This document shows positions 18,865 to 28,920 of a stretch of 64,000 nt of DNA, one piece after another. Position 1 is the stretch's first letter; every line of letters starts with the position of its first letter. Source of the DNA: Palleronia sediminis (lineage in GTDB: Bacteria; Pseudomonadota; Alphaproteobacteria; Rhodobacterales; Rhodobacteraceae); NCBI RefSeq assembly GCF_004358695.1, contig NZ_SNAA01000002.1:124001-188000 (forward strand), read 5' to 3'. The notes below the pieces were generated by a model that was not told where the DNA came from, searched no databases, and saw only the letters and a list, made by a program, of their open reading frames with translations. A program made the position numbers and the translations under genes.

Positions 18865-19608
18865 TCAGCGGCCGGCATCCCCGGCCATGTCGGCGATCCG
18901 GTCGATGGCCAGCGGCTCGATGGTGCGGATCAGGACGGAATTGTTCCGGCTTTCATGCGTTTGCGAGGCGTCCCTGCGGCGCTTGAACACGATCGTGTCG
19001 CGCGCGGTCAGGTGCCGCCAGCCCGCCGCCGTCGCCTCGACGAACCACTGGTAATCCTCGAACGCATAGCCGCGGGCCACGTCGCGATCAGCATAACGGA
19101 TGTCCTGCCATGCCGCGCGCGGCGCCACGCAGATCGCATCGTAGTAATTCGCCGCCGGCATGACGCGGGGCGAGAAAAACGGATGGTCCTGCGCGGGGCT
19201 GGCATAGACGTTGTTCACCCCGTCGAACAGCCAGTTGAGCTCGGGGTGGACGATGGCGCGGTCATTCTCGGGACGCTCGAGCAGGTCGAGCGCGCCGGTC
19301 AGCCAGTTCTCGCTGACCAGATCGTCGGCATCGACAAAGGCGAGGAACCGACCCCGCGCCAGATCTGCCAACGCGTTGCGCGTCTTGCCCTGGTCGCCGA
19401 AATCGAAAGCGTGTCGGTCGAAATCGTCCAGGGCGGCCTGGGTCATGAAAGCATGGCTCGCCTCGGTGCAGCGATCGAGCCCGAGCAAGAGCTGCACCTC
19501 GGCACCTCTGGCCTCGACCCCCGCAAGCGCGGCACGGACGCTGCGAAACGTCGGGCCCGAAACGATGGTCTCGGAATGGGCGGTGATGGCGATGGTCAGG
19601 GTCGTCAC
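18865..19608 (-). CDS. Glycosyltransferase family 2 protein
   Basis: A 247-residue GT-A fold enzyme. The N-terminal strand TLTIAITAHSETIVSGPTFRSV, the segment DFGDQGKTRNALADLARGRFLAFVDADDL with the metal-binding DAD, and a later FEDYQWF (an ED-type acidic motif) support family 2. It should transfer a sugar from a nucleotide donor in the cytoplasm; donor and acceptor cannot be read. The start is GTG, overlapping the stop of the upstream glycosyltransferase gene by four bases, so the two form an operon. Confidence 0.85.
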   Translation of the reverse strand: MTTLTIAITAHSETIVSGPTFRSVRAALAGVEARGAEVQLLLGLDRCTEASHAFMTQAALDDFDRHAFDFGDQGKTRNALADLARGRFLAFVDADDLVSENWLTGALDLLERPENDRAIVHPELNWLFDGVNNVYASPAQDHPFFSPRVMPAANYYDAICVAPRAAWQDIRYADRDVARGYAFEDYQWFVEATAAGWRHLTARDTIVFKRRRDASQTHESRNNSVLIRTIEPLAIDRIADMAGDAGR

Positions 19609-21419
19609 GTTGCGGGCTCCATGTCCAGCGCGGCGAGCAGGTTCGCCATCGCGGCGCCATAAGCCTCGGGTGTGCCGGCGGGTGCGGCCACGGCGTTCCC
19701 GTCAAAAATTGAGCGGACTTGGTGGGCGAGCGTCTCGGCATCGGCCTCGTCCCCGCATTCGAGCGGGTCGGTCGATGCGGCGATGACCGGCCGCCCGATC
19801 CCGGCGAGAACCATATGCAGGCCCGCCCGATCATGGCCGCGCGCGGTATCGAGAAACGCGTCGATCCGATCGAGCGGCAGGTCCGACAGGCTGTCGATCT
19901 CGCCCTCGAGGGTCACGTTTTCGGGCTTGGCGGGCAGTTTGAGCAGCCGGTGCGACGCGCCCGCCGCGACACCGCCGGGAATTGTCCAGACGTGGAAATC
20001 GCAGTCCGGCATCTCGAGCGCGACGCGATAGGCCAGCGCGCGCCGGGCGTCGGGCAGTTCGCGATCCGCCCAGCCGATACGCGGGCGTTCCGCCTCGCTT
20101 GTAGGCAGGGGAGTGGCGGGCAGATCGGGGTGCGGCGGCAGCACATGCAGCTTGGCATGTTGAGCCTCGGGGATGAGGAACGCGTCGATCAGGGCCGCAC
20201 GCTCTTCGGGGCGGTCGACGCAGAGCGCCGAGACAAGGTCGAAATGCCGGTAGACATGGCGCGGCCAGCCGCCCGAAAGCCCGCCCAGGTGGCTGACCGC
20301 GATACCGGGGCAATGGATCGCGATCCGCGCCACGTCGGCCAGCACCTTGCCGTGGATCTGGAGCGTGTCGAGCATCAGGTCGCTGTCGGTCCCGAGGATC
20401 AGCTCGGGCCGGAGCGAGCGCAGCAGTTCCGCCAGCGCACGTTCACGGTCGCGGTTCACCGTGACGGACAGCCGACCGAAAGGCACGGTCCGCACGCCCC
20501 GCGGGAAACGGTCCTGCGGGACGTCGAACGGGTCCTGCGTGGCGATGACCACCACGTTCGCGGCGCCGAACCGCGCAGCCAGATCGCGCACCGCGCGGTC
20601 GGTGCGGTCAGGCGCCAGGTCGGGCAGCGCGCGACCGGCCACGACCACGATCCGCGCCCGGCGCCATTCGGCGGCGGCCTGCGCCGCGCTCGTTAGCCAG
20701 ATGCGCGAAACCAGCGCATCGTTGGCCAGCGGCAGCAACCGGACGCCAAGCGCCGCTTCCCATCCGGCGCCGATGAGCGGCTCGATCGCGGTGGCCTTGC
20801 GTACCATCTCGCCCAGCGTTCCCTGTTCGAGCCGCGCGCGGATATCGCCATAGGTTTCGCGGTGGATCGTGGCCATCTCGGTGCGGTCGAGCCCGAGCAC
20901 ATCGCGCCCGAGAGCGTCGGCATTGCGGTAAAGCGGCGCCGGGGCAGGCGGCGCGCCCGCCGCGACCCAATGGCCGAGCGGCGTGAGGCCGCTGGCCTCG
21001 ACCTCGTCGCGGTGCAGCTCGCGATAGGTCCGCGTGGCAAAGAACGGCGACGGGTTGCGACCCTCGTTGGCACCCGCGAGGATGTAATGGGCCACCGGGT
21101 CGAGGTTCTTGAGGCCGATATCGGGATAGAGTGCCAGGTAATACGCGAAATCGAAATGCGGTTTGATAAGGTCGTACTCGTCGGGCAGGCCCTCGGGCCG
21201 CGGATTCAGCTTTGCGGCCAATGCGTTGCGGTGCAGCTCTTCGCCGTAATGCGCCACGGGGCCGTCATCTGCCATCGCGCGCCGCCAAGCCTCGGCCGCG
21301 ATCCGGTGCAAGTCCGGCCGCAAGGGACCATGGCCCGCCGGCTCTGGCGGTGGCGCGGGCGGGACCGATGGCGGCTCGGGGCGGAGCCTTCGGCGGAGGC
21401 CGGCAAAGAGAGGCTTCAT
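19605..21419 (-). CDS. Large glycosyltransferase-like protein with YYLxxYPDI repeats
   Basis: A 604-residue protein. Residues about 75-165 carry the FDFAYYLALYPDIGLKNLDPVAHYILAG-type repeat, known from roseobacter glycosyltransferases and cell-surface polysaccharide proteins. The remainder resembles a GT-B glycosyltransferase: a Rossmann-like N half (RIVVVAGRALPD, ANVVVIATQDPFD, LILGTDSDLM) and a C half with HVLPPHPDLPA, GWADRELPDARRALAYRVALEMPDCDFHVW and AGLHMVLAGIGRPVIAASTDPLECGD. The ATG giving MKPLFAGL was chosen over an upstream start. It is coupled to the following GT2 gene. The product is probably a surface glycan; no export genes are adjacent. Confidence 0.7.
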   Translation of the reverse strand: MKPLFAGLRRRLRPEPPSVPPAPPPEPAGHGPLRPDLHRIAAEAWRRAMADDGPVAHYGEELHRNALAAKLNPRPEGLPDEYDLIKPHFDFAYYLALYPDIGLKNLDPVAHYILAGANEGRNPSPFFATRTYRELHRDEVEASGLTPLGHWVAAGAPPAPAPLYRNADALGRDVLGLDRTEMATIHRETYGDIRARLEQGTLGEMVRKATAIEPLIGAGWEAALGVRLLPLANDALVSRIWLTSAAQAAAEWRRARIVVVAGRALPDLAPDRTDRAVRDLAARFGAANVVVIATQDPFDVPQDRFPRGVRTVPFGRLSVTVNRDRERALAELLRSLRPELILGTDSDLMLDTLQIHGKVLADVARIAIHCPGIAVSHLGGLSGGWPRHVYRHFDLVSALCVDRPEERAALIDAFLIPEAQHAKLHVLPPHPDLPATPLPTSEAERPRIGWADRELPDARRALAYRVALEMPDCDFHVWTIPGGVAAGASHRLLKLPAKPENVTLEGEIDSLSDLPLDRIDAFLDTARGHDRAGLHMVLAGIGRPVIAASTDPLECGDEADAETLAHQVRSIFDGNAVAAPAGTPEAYGAAMANLLAALDMEPAT

Positions 21420-21718
21420 ACGGTCAGAACCACATCCGTTCCTGCCCACGGAAGAGGTCCGCAAGACTGTTTTTCCCCAATATTCGGTGCCCGGTCTCTA
21501 GCAGAGATCCGCGCGACGCCGCAAGCAAAGGGGGGCCCGAACCGGCGAAGCATAAGTCCGGTAATCATGATTATGTTAAATAAACCTGATGCCCCCGAAC
21601 GCGTCGGCCCCGGATAGCATCACGCCGTTATCCCATGGTTATCATGGCGTTCGCCGCATGGCTGCATCCATCGAACTCTGTTAGATCATCTGCGACGTTC
21701 AGCAGAATGGTTCCGCTC

Positions 21719-22696
21719 ATGTCCCGTACCGCCGGCCCTCGCTCCTCCACCACACAGCCGCGCGTCGTGGTGATCGGCGCCGGTGCGGCCGGGTTGAGCG
21801 CGGCCGCCGATCTGCGTGCGGCCGGTATCGCGCCGGTGGTGATCGAGAAAAGCCGCGGCATCGGCGGGCGTCTTGCCACGCGGCGGCGCGACGGCGCGCA
21901 GTTCGATCACGGGGCGCCATCGGTCTCGGCAGTGTCCGAGGATGGCGCTGCGTGGCTCGATGCCGCCATGCAGTCTGGCCATGCGACCGAATGGGCCGCG
22001 GCTGGAGATACCGCGGGGCCGCAGCATGTCGGCCTGCCGGGCGCCAGCGGGCTTTGCCGCGGGTTGGCAGAGGGGCTCGATATTCGCTTTTCGACCGAGG
22101 TCGCGACCGCCCGGCGCAAGGATGGTCTCTGGCGGCTCGGCACCTCCGCGGGCGATCTCGTCGCCGAGATGGTAATCGCCGCGATCCCCGCGCCCCAGGC
22201 CGACCGGTTGTTCGGCCATCTGGACCGGGTGAGCACGGAGCTTGCCGGAGTCACGATGGCGCCGGCCTGGACGCTGATGGTGCAGTTCGAAGCTGCTTTC
22301 GACGCTCCGCCGCCCGATCCGGCGCCGAGCGGCGTATTCTCGGCGATCCTGTGCGACAGCGCCAAGCCGGGGCGCGATGCGCCGGGCTGCTGGGTCGCGC
22401 ATGCGACGGCCCCGTTCAGTCGGGCGCATCTTGAACGGGATCGCGACGAGATGGCCGGGATGCTCGTGGCGGCGCTGGCCGAGGCGATGGGCCCCCTGCC
22501 CCCGACCCGCCTTGCCATGGCGCATCGCTGGCGCTTTGCCCGCACCGACACGGCGGCCGGGTTGCCGGTGCTCGCCTATCCGGATGACGCGCTGTTTCTC
22601 GCCGGGGACTGGACGCTCGGCGCGCTGGCCGATCACGCCGTGCAAAGCGGTCGCGCGGCGGCGCGTGCGGCCCTGTCGGTGATGAGCGGGGGTTAG
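21719..22696 (+). CDS. FAD-dependent oxidoreductase, renalase/amine oxidase-like
   Basis: A protein of about 325 residues. The N-terminal dinucleotide fold VVVIGAGAAGLSAAADLRAAG with the following VVIEKSRGIGGRLATRR is the FAD-binding signature of the flavin monoamine oxidase group. Near the C-terminus DDALFLAGDWTLGALADHAVQSGRAAA is the second FAD contact. The short length and the RGIGGR motif suit the renalase-like branch rather than full amine oxidases. The substrate is unknown. The start is uncertain between ATG codons at 21707 and 21719; neither has a clear ribosome site. Its stop overlaps the convergent permease gene by four bases. Confidence 0.78.
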   Translation: MSRTAGPRSSTTQPRVVVIGAGAAGLSAAADLRAAGIAPVVIEKSRGIGGRLATRRRDGAQFDHGAPSVSAVSEDGAAWLDAAMQSGHATEWAAAGDTAGPQHVGLPGASGLCRGLAEGLDIRFSTEVATARRKDGLWRLGTSAGDLVAEMVIAAIPAPQADRLFGHLDRVSTELAGVTMAPAWTLMVQFEAAFDAPPPDPAPSGVFSAILCDSAKPGRDAPGCWVAHATAPFSRAHLERDRDEMAGMLVAALAEAMGPLPPTRLAMAHRWRFARTDTAAGLPVLAYPDDALFLAGDWTLGALADHAVQSGRAAARAALSVMSGG

Positions 22697-23790
22697 CTCG
22701 CCTCTTCGGCCGCGGGCGCGGTGCGGGCGCGGTCGAGTTCCTCGCGGATCTCGCGCTGCACGCCGCCGAACTCCTTGGCGAGGGTCAGGATCCACAGCAC
22801 CAGCGGGATGGCGATGAACCCCCCGATCGGCCCCCAGAGCCACAAGAAAAATACAAGCGACAGGAACACGACCAGCGGATTGACCGCAAGGCTGCGCCCG
22901 ATGGCGGTGGGCGTGACGAACTGCGCCTCGATCATGTTGAGGCAGATATAGACCAGCGCGGGCACCAACGAATAGGCGCCGTCGAACACGACCAGCCCCG
23001 CCAGCAAAAGCGCCACCCACAAGAGCGCGGGGCCGAGATAGAGCACGAAATTCATCAGCGTGGTCGCCGCCCCCCAGATATAGGGGTTGGGCATCCCGAC
23101 CGCGATCATCGCCGCCGTGACCGCGAGGCCAAAGCCGAGATTGACCACCGTGATCGTCACGAAATAGCGCGCGACGCGGCGCTCGGCATTGAGCAGCCGC
23201 CGCGCAAGCTCGGTCTCGGCGCCCTTGGCCGAGATATGCTGAGCGCACCAGCCATAGATGCGCCGCCGCGTCAGAAGGAAAAAGAACAGCACCCCGGCAA
23301 AGGTGATCGTCTGCCCGGCCACCGCCGGCGCGAGAAACAGCGCGTCGGCCGTGCCGGGCATCGCCATGCCGCCGCCTTCGGTGTCGCCGTTGCCGTTGCC
23401 CTCGGGCGACAGCACGTCGTTGATGCGCTCCTGCGCGGATTCGAGCCCCTGGAGCACCGATTGCCAGCGCAAAAGGAATGCGCGCAACTCGCCCATGATG
23501 GCGGGCCAGGCATCGACCGTCTTTTGCACCACGGGCAAAAGCAGCGCCGCGAGCGTGAAGATCAGCAAAAGCGCCAGGAAAAAGCTGGCGAGCGCGGCGA
23601 TATAGCCGGGCAGGCCGATCCGTTCGAGCAGGTCGCTGACAGGCGACAGCACGATCCCGATGACCAGCGCGAGCAGCGTGGGGGCGAAAACGCTCTGCGC
23701 GAGGCTCATCGCCCCGACAAGCAGGATGACGCCCATGACGATCGTTGCGATCCGGGCCGAGGTCTCGAGGCGATCCGATGCGGTTGACAT
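22693..23790 (-). CDS. AI-2E family transporter (PerM-like permease)
   Basis: A 365-residue integral membrane protein with about eight predicted helices. The order is typical: two helices, a hydrophilic region of about 100 residues (residues 95-150, here with Gly/Asp-rich GNGNGDTEGGG), then a compact bundle with NLGFGLAVTAAMIAVGMPNPYIWG and ALLWVALLLAGLVVF. The C-terminal motif VVFLSLVFFLWLWGPIGGFIAIPLVLW is the family hallmark. The name reflects TqsA; many members export other small molecules or Na+/H+, so the substrate is open. It precedes the phosphate genes on the same strand but ends outside their operon. Confidence 0.85.
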   Translation of the reverse strand: MSTASDRLETSARIATIVMGVILLVGAMSLAQSVFAPTLLALVIGIVLSPVSDLLERIGLPGYIAALASFFLALLLIFTLAALLLPVVQKTVDAWPAIMGELRAFLLRWQSVLQGLESAQERINDVLSPEGNGNGDTEGGGMAMPGTADALFLAPAVAGQTITFAGVLFFFLLTRRRIYGWCAQHISAKGAETELARRLLNAERRVARYFVTITVVNLGFGLAVTAAMIAVGMPNPYIWGAATTLMNFVLYLGPALLWVALLLAGLVVFDGAYSLVPALVYICLNMIEAQFVTPTAIGRSLAVNPLVVFLSLVFFLWLWGPIGGFIAIPLVLWILTLAKEFGGVQREIREELDRARTAPAAEEAS

Positions 23791-23846
23791 GCGGCTGAAC
23801 GCGCAAGACGGCGCCGCGTTCCCGCCCCCGGCGATCTTTGACGCCC

Positions 23847-24533
23847 CTAGTCCAGCGCATATCCCGCGCCGCGCACGGTGCGGATCGGGTCGCCCGATCC
23901 GGCCGCGCTCAGCGACTTGCGCAGGCGCCCGACATGGACATCGACCGTGCGGCTGTCGACATGGATATCGCGCCCCCAGACCCGGTCGAGCAGTTGCTCG
24001 CGGCTCCAGACGCGGCCGGGCTTTTCCAGCAGCGTGCCCAGCAGCCGGAACTCGGTCGGGCCAAGCTTGACCGCCACGCCGTCGCGCGTGACGCGATGCG
24101 TTTCGGGGTCGAGCGTGATACCGCCATGCGACAGGGTCTCGCCCAGGTCGGCGGGCCGGGCGCGGCGCAACTGCACGCGGACCCGCGCGATCAGCTCGGC
24201 CACCGAATAGGGCTTGGTCACGTAGTCGTCGGCCCCGGTCTCGAGCCCGCGCACGCGGTCGGATTCGTCGGTGCGTGCCGAGAGCATGATGATCGGGATG
24301 CCCGCGCCGCCCGGCCGCCGCTTGAGCCGTCGGCAGATCTCGATCCCCGACACTCCGGGCAGCATCCAGTCGAGCACGACGAGATCGGGCGCGACCGCGT
24401 CGAACAGGTCCAGCGCCTCGTCCCCGGTCTCGGCGCAGGTGACGCCGAACCCCTCGGCCCCTAGGTTGTAGGCGAGGATCTCGCGCTGCGCGGGCTCGTC
24501 CTCGACGATCAGCACATGCGGCGCGCGATCCAT
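23847..24533 (-). CDS. phoB: Phosphate regulon response regulator PhoB
   Basis: A 228-residue OmpR-family regulator. The receiver domain (VLIVEDEPAQREIL, phospho-acceptor in LVVLDWMLPGVSG, YVTKPYS) is followed by a winged helix (LTPTEFRLL-type segment LGPTEFRLLGTLLEKPGRVWSREQLLDRVWG, then SRTVDVHVGRLRKSL and VRGAGYALD). It binds Pho boxes when phosphorylated by PhoR. It is the last gene of the minus-strand cluster, four bases after phoU. The ATG preceded by GAGGGGTAGGGG was chosen over a longer upstream frame that overlaps phoU. Confidence 0.96.
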   Translation of the reverse strand: MDRAPHVLIVEDEPAQREILAYNLGAEGFGVTCAETGDEALDLFDAVAPDLVVLDWMLPGVSGIEICRRLKRRPGGAGIPIIMLSARTDESDRVRGLETGADDYVTKPYSVAELIARVRVQLRRARPADLGETLSHGGITLDPETHRVTRDGVAVKLGPTEFRLLGTLLEKPGRVWSREQLLDRVWGRDIHVDSRTVDVHVGRLRKSLSAAGSGDPIRTVRGAGYALD

Positions 24534-24537
24534 CCCC

Positions 24538-25248
24538 CTACCCCTCGAACTGCGCGCTCGACGTGCGGTCGGCCTTGGGCCGGTCATCCGCAGGCAGCGC
24601 CCCCTCGACGATATAGATGACCTGATCGGCGATGGAGGTCACGTGGTCGCCCATCCGCTCGATGTTCTTGGCGATGAAATGCAGGTGCATGCAGCCGGTG
24701 ATGTTGCGCGGATCCTCCATCATGAAGGTCAGGAACTCGCGAAACAGCGCGTTGTACATCTGGTCGACGCTTTCGTCGCGCGCCCGCACGTCGCGGGCGA
24801 GGTCGGCGTCGCGCTGGATGTAGGCGTCGAGCACGTCATGCAGCATCTGCTCGACCTCGCGGGCCATGCGGCGGATCGAATGCGACGCGCCATCGACCAC
24901 GGGCAGGTCCATCAACAGGCCGGTCCGCTTGGCCATGTTCTTGGAGTAATCGCCGATCCGTTCGAGATTGGCCGAGATCTTGATGACGCTCAGCACGGTG
25001 CGCATGTCCGACGCGATGGGCTGGCGCATGGCGATGATGCGCGCGGCATCCTCGTTCACCCGATCCTCGAGCGCATCGACGCGCGCATCGGCATCGCGCA
25101 CCTTCTGGGCCAGCGCCTCGTCGCGCGACACGAGCGAGGTGGTGGCGTTGCGGATCGATTCCTCGACCAGCCCGCCCATCTTCATTGTCAGGGCCTGCAA
25201 CCCCTCGAGGTCGCGGTCGAATGCCGAAACGATGTGCTTGTGGGTCAT
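24538..25248 (-). CDS. phoU: Phosphate transport system regulator PhoU
   Basis: A 236-residue all-helical protein of two repeated three-helix bundles. The metal-binding-type acidic motifs appear as LERIGDYSKNMAKRT in the first half and IERMGDHVTSIADQVIYI in the second. PhoU damps PhoR signalling when the Pst transporter is saturated and controls PstB activity. The start is the ATG at 25248, since a TTG four codons earlier overlaps the pstB stop region. It sits between pstB and phoB. Confidence 0.97.
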   Translation of the reverse strand: MTHKHIVSAFDRDLEGLQALTMKMGGLVEESIRNATTSLVSRDEALAQKVRDADARVDALEDRVNEDAARIIAMRQPIASDMRTVLSVIKISANLERIGDYSKNMAKRTGLLMDLPVVDGASHSIRRMAREVEQMLHDVLDAYIQRDADLARDVRARDESVDQMYNALFREFLTFMMEDPRNITGCMHLHFIAKNIERMGDHVTSIADQVIYIVEGALPADDRPKADRTSSAQFEG

Positions 25249-25252
25249 GTCT

Positions 25253-26047
25253 CTATCCAATCCGGCCGGTGATATAGCTCTCGGTCAGTTTCTCGCGCGG
25301 GTTGGTGAATATCTCGTCGGTCTTTCCGAACTCCACCAGTGTTCCGAGATGGAAGAACGCCGTTTCCTGGCTGACCCGCGCGGCCTGCTGCATCGAATGG
25401 GTTACGATGACGACGGAATAATCCGCCTTGAGCTCGTCGATCAGCTCTTCGACCTGGCCCGTCGCGATGGGGTCGAGCGCCGAGCATGGCTCGTCCATCA
25501 GCAGAACCTCGGGCTCGGTGGCGATGGCGCGGGCGATGCAGAGGCGTTGTTGCTGGCCGCCCGACAGGCCCGTGCCCGAGGCGTGGAGCCGGTCCTTGAC
25601 CTCGTTCCAGATCGCCCCGCGGCGCAGCGCCTTTTCCACGATCTCGTCGAGATCGCCCCGCGACTGCGCGAGCCCGTGGATGCGCGGGCCGTAAGCCACG
25701 TTGTCATAGATGGATTTCGGGAACGGGTTGGGCTTTTGAAAGACCATGCCGACCTTGGCACGCAGTTGCACCGGATCGACGCGGCGATCGTGGATGTTCT
25801 CGCCATCCAGCGCGATGCCCCCTGTCACGCGGCAATTGTCGATGGTGTCGTTCATGCGGTTGAAACACCTCAGGAAGGTCGATTTCCCGCAGCCCGACGG
25901 GCCGATGAAGGCGGTGACGGCCTTGTCGCGGATATCGACCGAGACATCCTTGATGGCATGCGTCTCGCCGTAGAACACATCGACGCCGCGCGCGGCGATC
26001 TTGGGTTCGGTCGTGGCCGTGTCGGCGGCTGTGGGGCTGTCTTTCAT
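25253..26047 (-). CDS. pstB: Phosphate ABC transporter ATP-binding protein
   Basis: A 264-residue ABC ATPase. Walker [10 protein letters not shown], the Q-loop VFQKPNPFP typical of PstB, the signature LSGGQQQRL and Walker [14 protein letters not shown] are all intact, as is the H-loop [11 protein letters not shown]. It powers phosphate import through PstC and PstA at the inner membrane. It starts about ten bases after pstA. Confidence 0.98.
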   Translation of the reverse strand: MKDSPTAADTATTEPKIAARGVDVFYGETHAIKDVSVDIRDKAVTAFIGPSGCGKSTFLRCFNRMNDTIDNCRVTGGIALDGENIHDRRVDPVQLRAKVGMVFQKPNPFPKSIYDNVAYGPRIHGLAQSRGDLDEIVEKALRRGAIWNEVKDRLHASGTGLSGGQQQRLCIARAIATEPEVLLMDEPCSALDPIATGQVEELIDELKADYSVVIVTHSMQQAARVSQETAFFHLGTLVEFGKTDEIFTNPREKLTESYITGRIG

Positions 26048-26057
26048 GGGGATGTCC

Positions 26058-27398
26058 TTACCAGCGGCGCTCGAACCGGCGGCGCAAGAGCACCGCGGCG
26101 ATGTTCATGATGGCGAGAAAGACCAGCAACACGATGATCGCCCCGCTGGCCCGTTCGGCAAAGGCGGGATCGGCGCGTTGGGTCCAGTTGTAGATCTGCA
26201 CCGGCAGGGCCGAGGCCGGGTCGAAAAAGCCCTCGGGCGGGGCGTCGGGATATTCCCCGACAAAGGCCACCATCCCGATCAGCAGCAGCGGCGCGGTCTC
26301 GCCCAGGGCCTGCGCCAGCCCGATGATCGTGCCGGTGAGGATACCGGGACCGGCCAGCGGCAGGACGTGGTGGAACACGGTCTGCATCTTCGAGGCGCCA
26401 ACCCCCAGCGCCGCCGTGCGAATCGAGGGCGGGACCGATTTCAGCGCGGCGCGGGTCGAGATGATGATCGTGGGCAGCGTCATGAGCGTCAGCACAAGAC
26501 CGCCGACAATGGGCGCCGATTGGGGCAGCCCGACGAAATTGATGAAGATCGCCAGCCCGAGAATGCCGAAGACGATGGACGGTACCGCCGCGAGGTTCGA
26601 GATATTCACCTCGATCACGTCGGTGAACCGGTTCTGGGGGGCGAACTCCTCGAGATAGATCGAGGCCGCGACGCCGATGGGCAGCGCGAGAAACAGCACG
26701 ATCAGCATCATGTAGGCCGAGCCGAGGATCGCCACGCCCAGACCCGCGGCCTCGGGACGCTGGTCCGAGGCATCCGGGCCGGTGACGAAGCCCCAGTTGA
26801 ACCCGCGCTCGAGCGCGCCCGCCTCGCGCAGCGCCTCGGCAAGACGAAGCTGCGCGACGCTGATCCGGCTGTCGCGTTCGGCGCTTTCGAGCGTGACCTC
26901 GTTCTTGAGGAACTGGTCGACGCGGCTTGTCGCGAGAAAGCGAAAGACATAGGTGCCGCCGATGACCTCGGGATTGGCGAGGACATGGTTGCGCACCTGC
27001 GCCGGGGCCGATTTCGACAGCAGCGCGGCGGGATCCTCGAGCCCCTCGATGGTGACGCCCAGATCGGCCACGCGCCGCTCCATCGCGGCCTCGATCAGGG
27101 GAACATAACCGAATGTGAGGATCTGGGCGATATCGTCGGGGTCGCGCTCTCCCCGCGGATCGAGCGTCTCGGCCGGCAATGCCACCTCGAGCTCGACGGT
27201 GGTCTGGGTAAAGGCCGGCAGGCCCTGCGACAGGATCGACACGAGCAGGAGGAACAGCATCGACAGGGCCGCGACGATGGCGGCCAGCCCGTAGGCGCGG
27301 AACCGTCTCTCGGCGGCGTTGCGCCTTGCCGTGCGCGGATCGGCCGTCAGGATCGAGCCGTCGGCGCGGGGGGTCGCGTCTTGCGTGGCGTCGGTCAT
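26058..27398 (-). CDS. pstA: Phosphate ABC transporter permease PstA
   Basis: A 446-residue permease, about 150 residues longer than the E. coli protein. One membrane helix near residues 35-58 is followed by a periplasmic domain of about 180 residues ([22 protein letters not shown] to [10 protein letters not shown]), then the standard six-helix permease core with the EAA-type loop [28 protein letters not shown]. The start overlaps the pstC stop in ATGA. The enlarged first loop is known in alphaproteobacterial PstA. Confidence 0.95.
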   Translation of the reverse strand: MTDATQDATPRADGSILTADPRTARRNAAERRFRAYGLAAIVAALSMLFLLLVSILSQGLPAFTQTTVELEVALPAETLDPRGERDPDDIAQILTFGYVPLIEAAMERRVADLGVTIEGLEDPAALLSKSAPAQVRNHVLANPEVIGGTYVFRFLATSRVDQFLKNEVTLESAERDSRISVAQLRLAEALREAGALERGFNWGFVTGPDASDQRPEAAGLGVAILGSAYMMLIVLFLALPIGVAASIYLEEFAPQNRFTDVIEVNISNLAAVPSIVFGILGLAIFINFVGLPQSAPIVGGLVLTLMTLPTIIISTRAALKSVPPSIRTAALGVGASKMQTVFHHVLPLAGPGILTGTIIGLAQALGETAPLLLIGMVAFVGEYPDAPPEGFFDPASALPVQIYNWTQRADPAFAERASGAIIVLLVFLAIMNIAAVLLRRRFERRW

Positions 27399-28858
27399 TC
27401 GTACTGCTCCCGGTAGCGGCGCACGATGTAGAGCGCGAGGACATTCAGCGCGAGCGTGATGACGAACAGCGTCAGCCCCAGCGCAAAGGACACCAGCGTC
27501 TCGGGCGAGGCGAAATTGGTGTCGCCGGTCAACTGGCTCACGATCTTGACGGTCACGGTCGTCATCGCCTCGAACGGGTTGAGGTCGAGTCGCGCCGCCG
27601 CCCCCGCCCCCAGCACGACGATCATCGTCTCGCCGATCGCGCGCGACGCGGCCAGCAGGACGGCGCCCACGATCCCCGGCAGGGCCGCCGGCAGCACGAC
27701 CTGGCGGATCGTTTCGGACCGGGTGGCGCCGAGCCCGAGCGAGCCGTCGCGCATCGCGTCGGGCACGGCCGAGATGATGTCGTCGGACAGCGACGAGACA
27801 AAGGGAATGAGCATGATCCCCATCACCAGCCCCGCCGTCATTACCGACGAGGACGAACTGCCCAGTCCCAGCGGCTGCGCGAAATAGTCCCGCAGCGCGG
27901 GGCCGACCACCATCAGCGCGAAGAGCCCGTAGACGATGGTCGGGATGCCCGCCAGCACCTCGAGCAGCGGCTTGACCACCGACCGGACCCGCGGCCCGGC
28001 ATATTCGGCGAGGTAGATCGCCGCGAAAAGCCCGATTGGCACCGCCACGATCAGCGCGATGATCGAAATGTAGAGCGTCCCCCAGAGCAGCGGCAGGATG
28101 GCGAGATCCGAGTCGCCCCGGAAATTGGGCGCCCATGTCGTGCCGAAGAAGAACTCGCTCGCGGGATACTGGCGGAAAAAGTTGATCGATTCGAAGAGCA
28201 TCGACAGCACGATCCCCAGCGTCGTGAGAACCGCGATGCTGGCCGCCGCCAGAAGCGCCCAGCGGATCGCGCGCTCGACGATGTTGCGGGCGCGGCGATG
28301 CCGGTCGACCCGCCGCCATGTCAGCCCCGACCCGATCAGCGCGGCGGCCAGCACGGCAAGGGTCATCGCGCGGCGCCCCGCCTCGCGCAGCGCCAGCGTG
28401 TCGCGCGCCGCGTCGAGCACCCACGGCTCGACCGACGCCCCGAGCGCGACGCCCGCATCGGCCAGCCGCGCGCGGATCGCATCCGCGCCGTCGGCGTCCA
28501 GCGCCGCGATCCCGTCGGCGTCGATCCGGCCGATCGCCCTGAGCTGGGCGAGCCCGGTGGCCAGACGCTCGACCTCGCCCATGGCAAGGTCGCGGGTGCC
28601 CGCGGCCTCGACCGCCGTGTCGGGGATGGCGGCCTTGATGCGGGCGTCGATCGCCAGCGGCTCGACGGCGAGCCATGCGAGCAGAAGCGCCAGCGCGGGC
28701 ACAAGCCCGGCCAGCGCCACGTCGGCCCCGTAATAGGGCGGTCGCGAATGCAGCTTGCGCGTATCGCCGCCCGCATCACGCAGCGCACGTGCGCGGCCCA
28801 TGACAAAGGCTGCGACCGCGATGGCCGCGAGCGTCGCGAGGATCAGGATGACCGGCAT
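27395..28858 (-). CDS. pstC: Phosphate ABC transporter permease PstC
   Basis: A 487-residue permease. An N-terminal extension of about 190 residues, with helices near residues 1-22, 47-66 and 165-180, precedes the standard core of six helices (LLAAASIAVLTTLGIVLSMLFESINFF onward). The core includes the EAA-type loop SLGLGATRSETIRQVVLPAALPGIVG. Together with PstA it forms the phosphate channel. It lies 62 bases after pstS, separated by a small hairpin. Confidence 0.95.
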   Translation of the reverse strand: MPVILILATLAAIAVAAFVMGRARALRDAGGDTRKLHSRPPYYGADVALAGLVPALALLLAWLAVEPLAIDARIKAAIPDTAVEAAGTRDLAMGEVERLATGLAQLRAIGRIDADGIAALDADGADAIRARLADAGVALGASVEPWVLDAARDTLALREAGRRAMTLAVLAAALIGSGLTWRRVDRHRRARNIVERAIRWALLAAASIAVLTTLGIVLSMLFESINFFRQYPASEFFFGTTWAPNFRGDSDLAILPLLWGTLYISIIALIVAVPIGLFAAIYLAEYAGPRVRSVVKPLLEVLAGIPTIVYGLFALMVVGPALRDYFAQPLGLGSSSSSVMTAGLVMGIMLIPFVSSLSDDIISAVPDAMRDGSLGLGATRSETIRQVVLPAALPGIVGAVLLAASRAIGETMIVVLGAGAAARLDLNPFEAMTTVTVKIVSQLTGDTNFASPETLVSFALGLTLFVITLALNVLALYIVRRYREQYE

Positions 28859-28888
28859 GGCGTGTTCCCGTTACTCCGGCGGATGGAT

Positions 28889-28903
28889 GGGCGCGGCGCG
28901 CCC
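28889..28903 (-). other. Hairpin between pstS and pstC
   Basis: Arms GGGCGC and GCGCCC around a three-base loop, without a T run. In this position it could stabilise the pstS end of the mRNA and favour excess PstS over the membrane subunits. Confidence 0.4.
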
Positions 28904-28920
28904 GGCTTTCGCGGCGCTCG

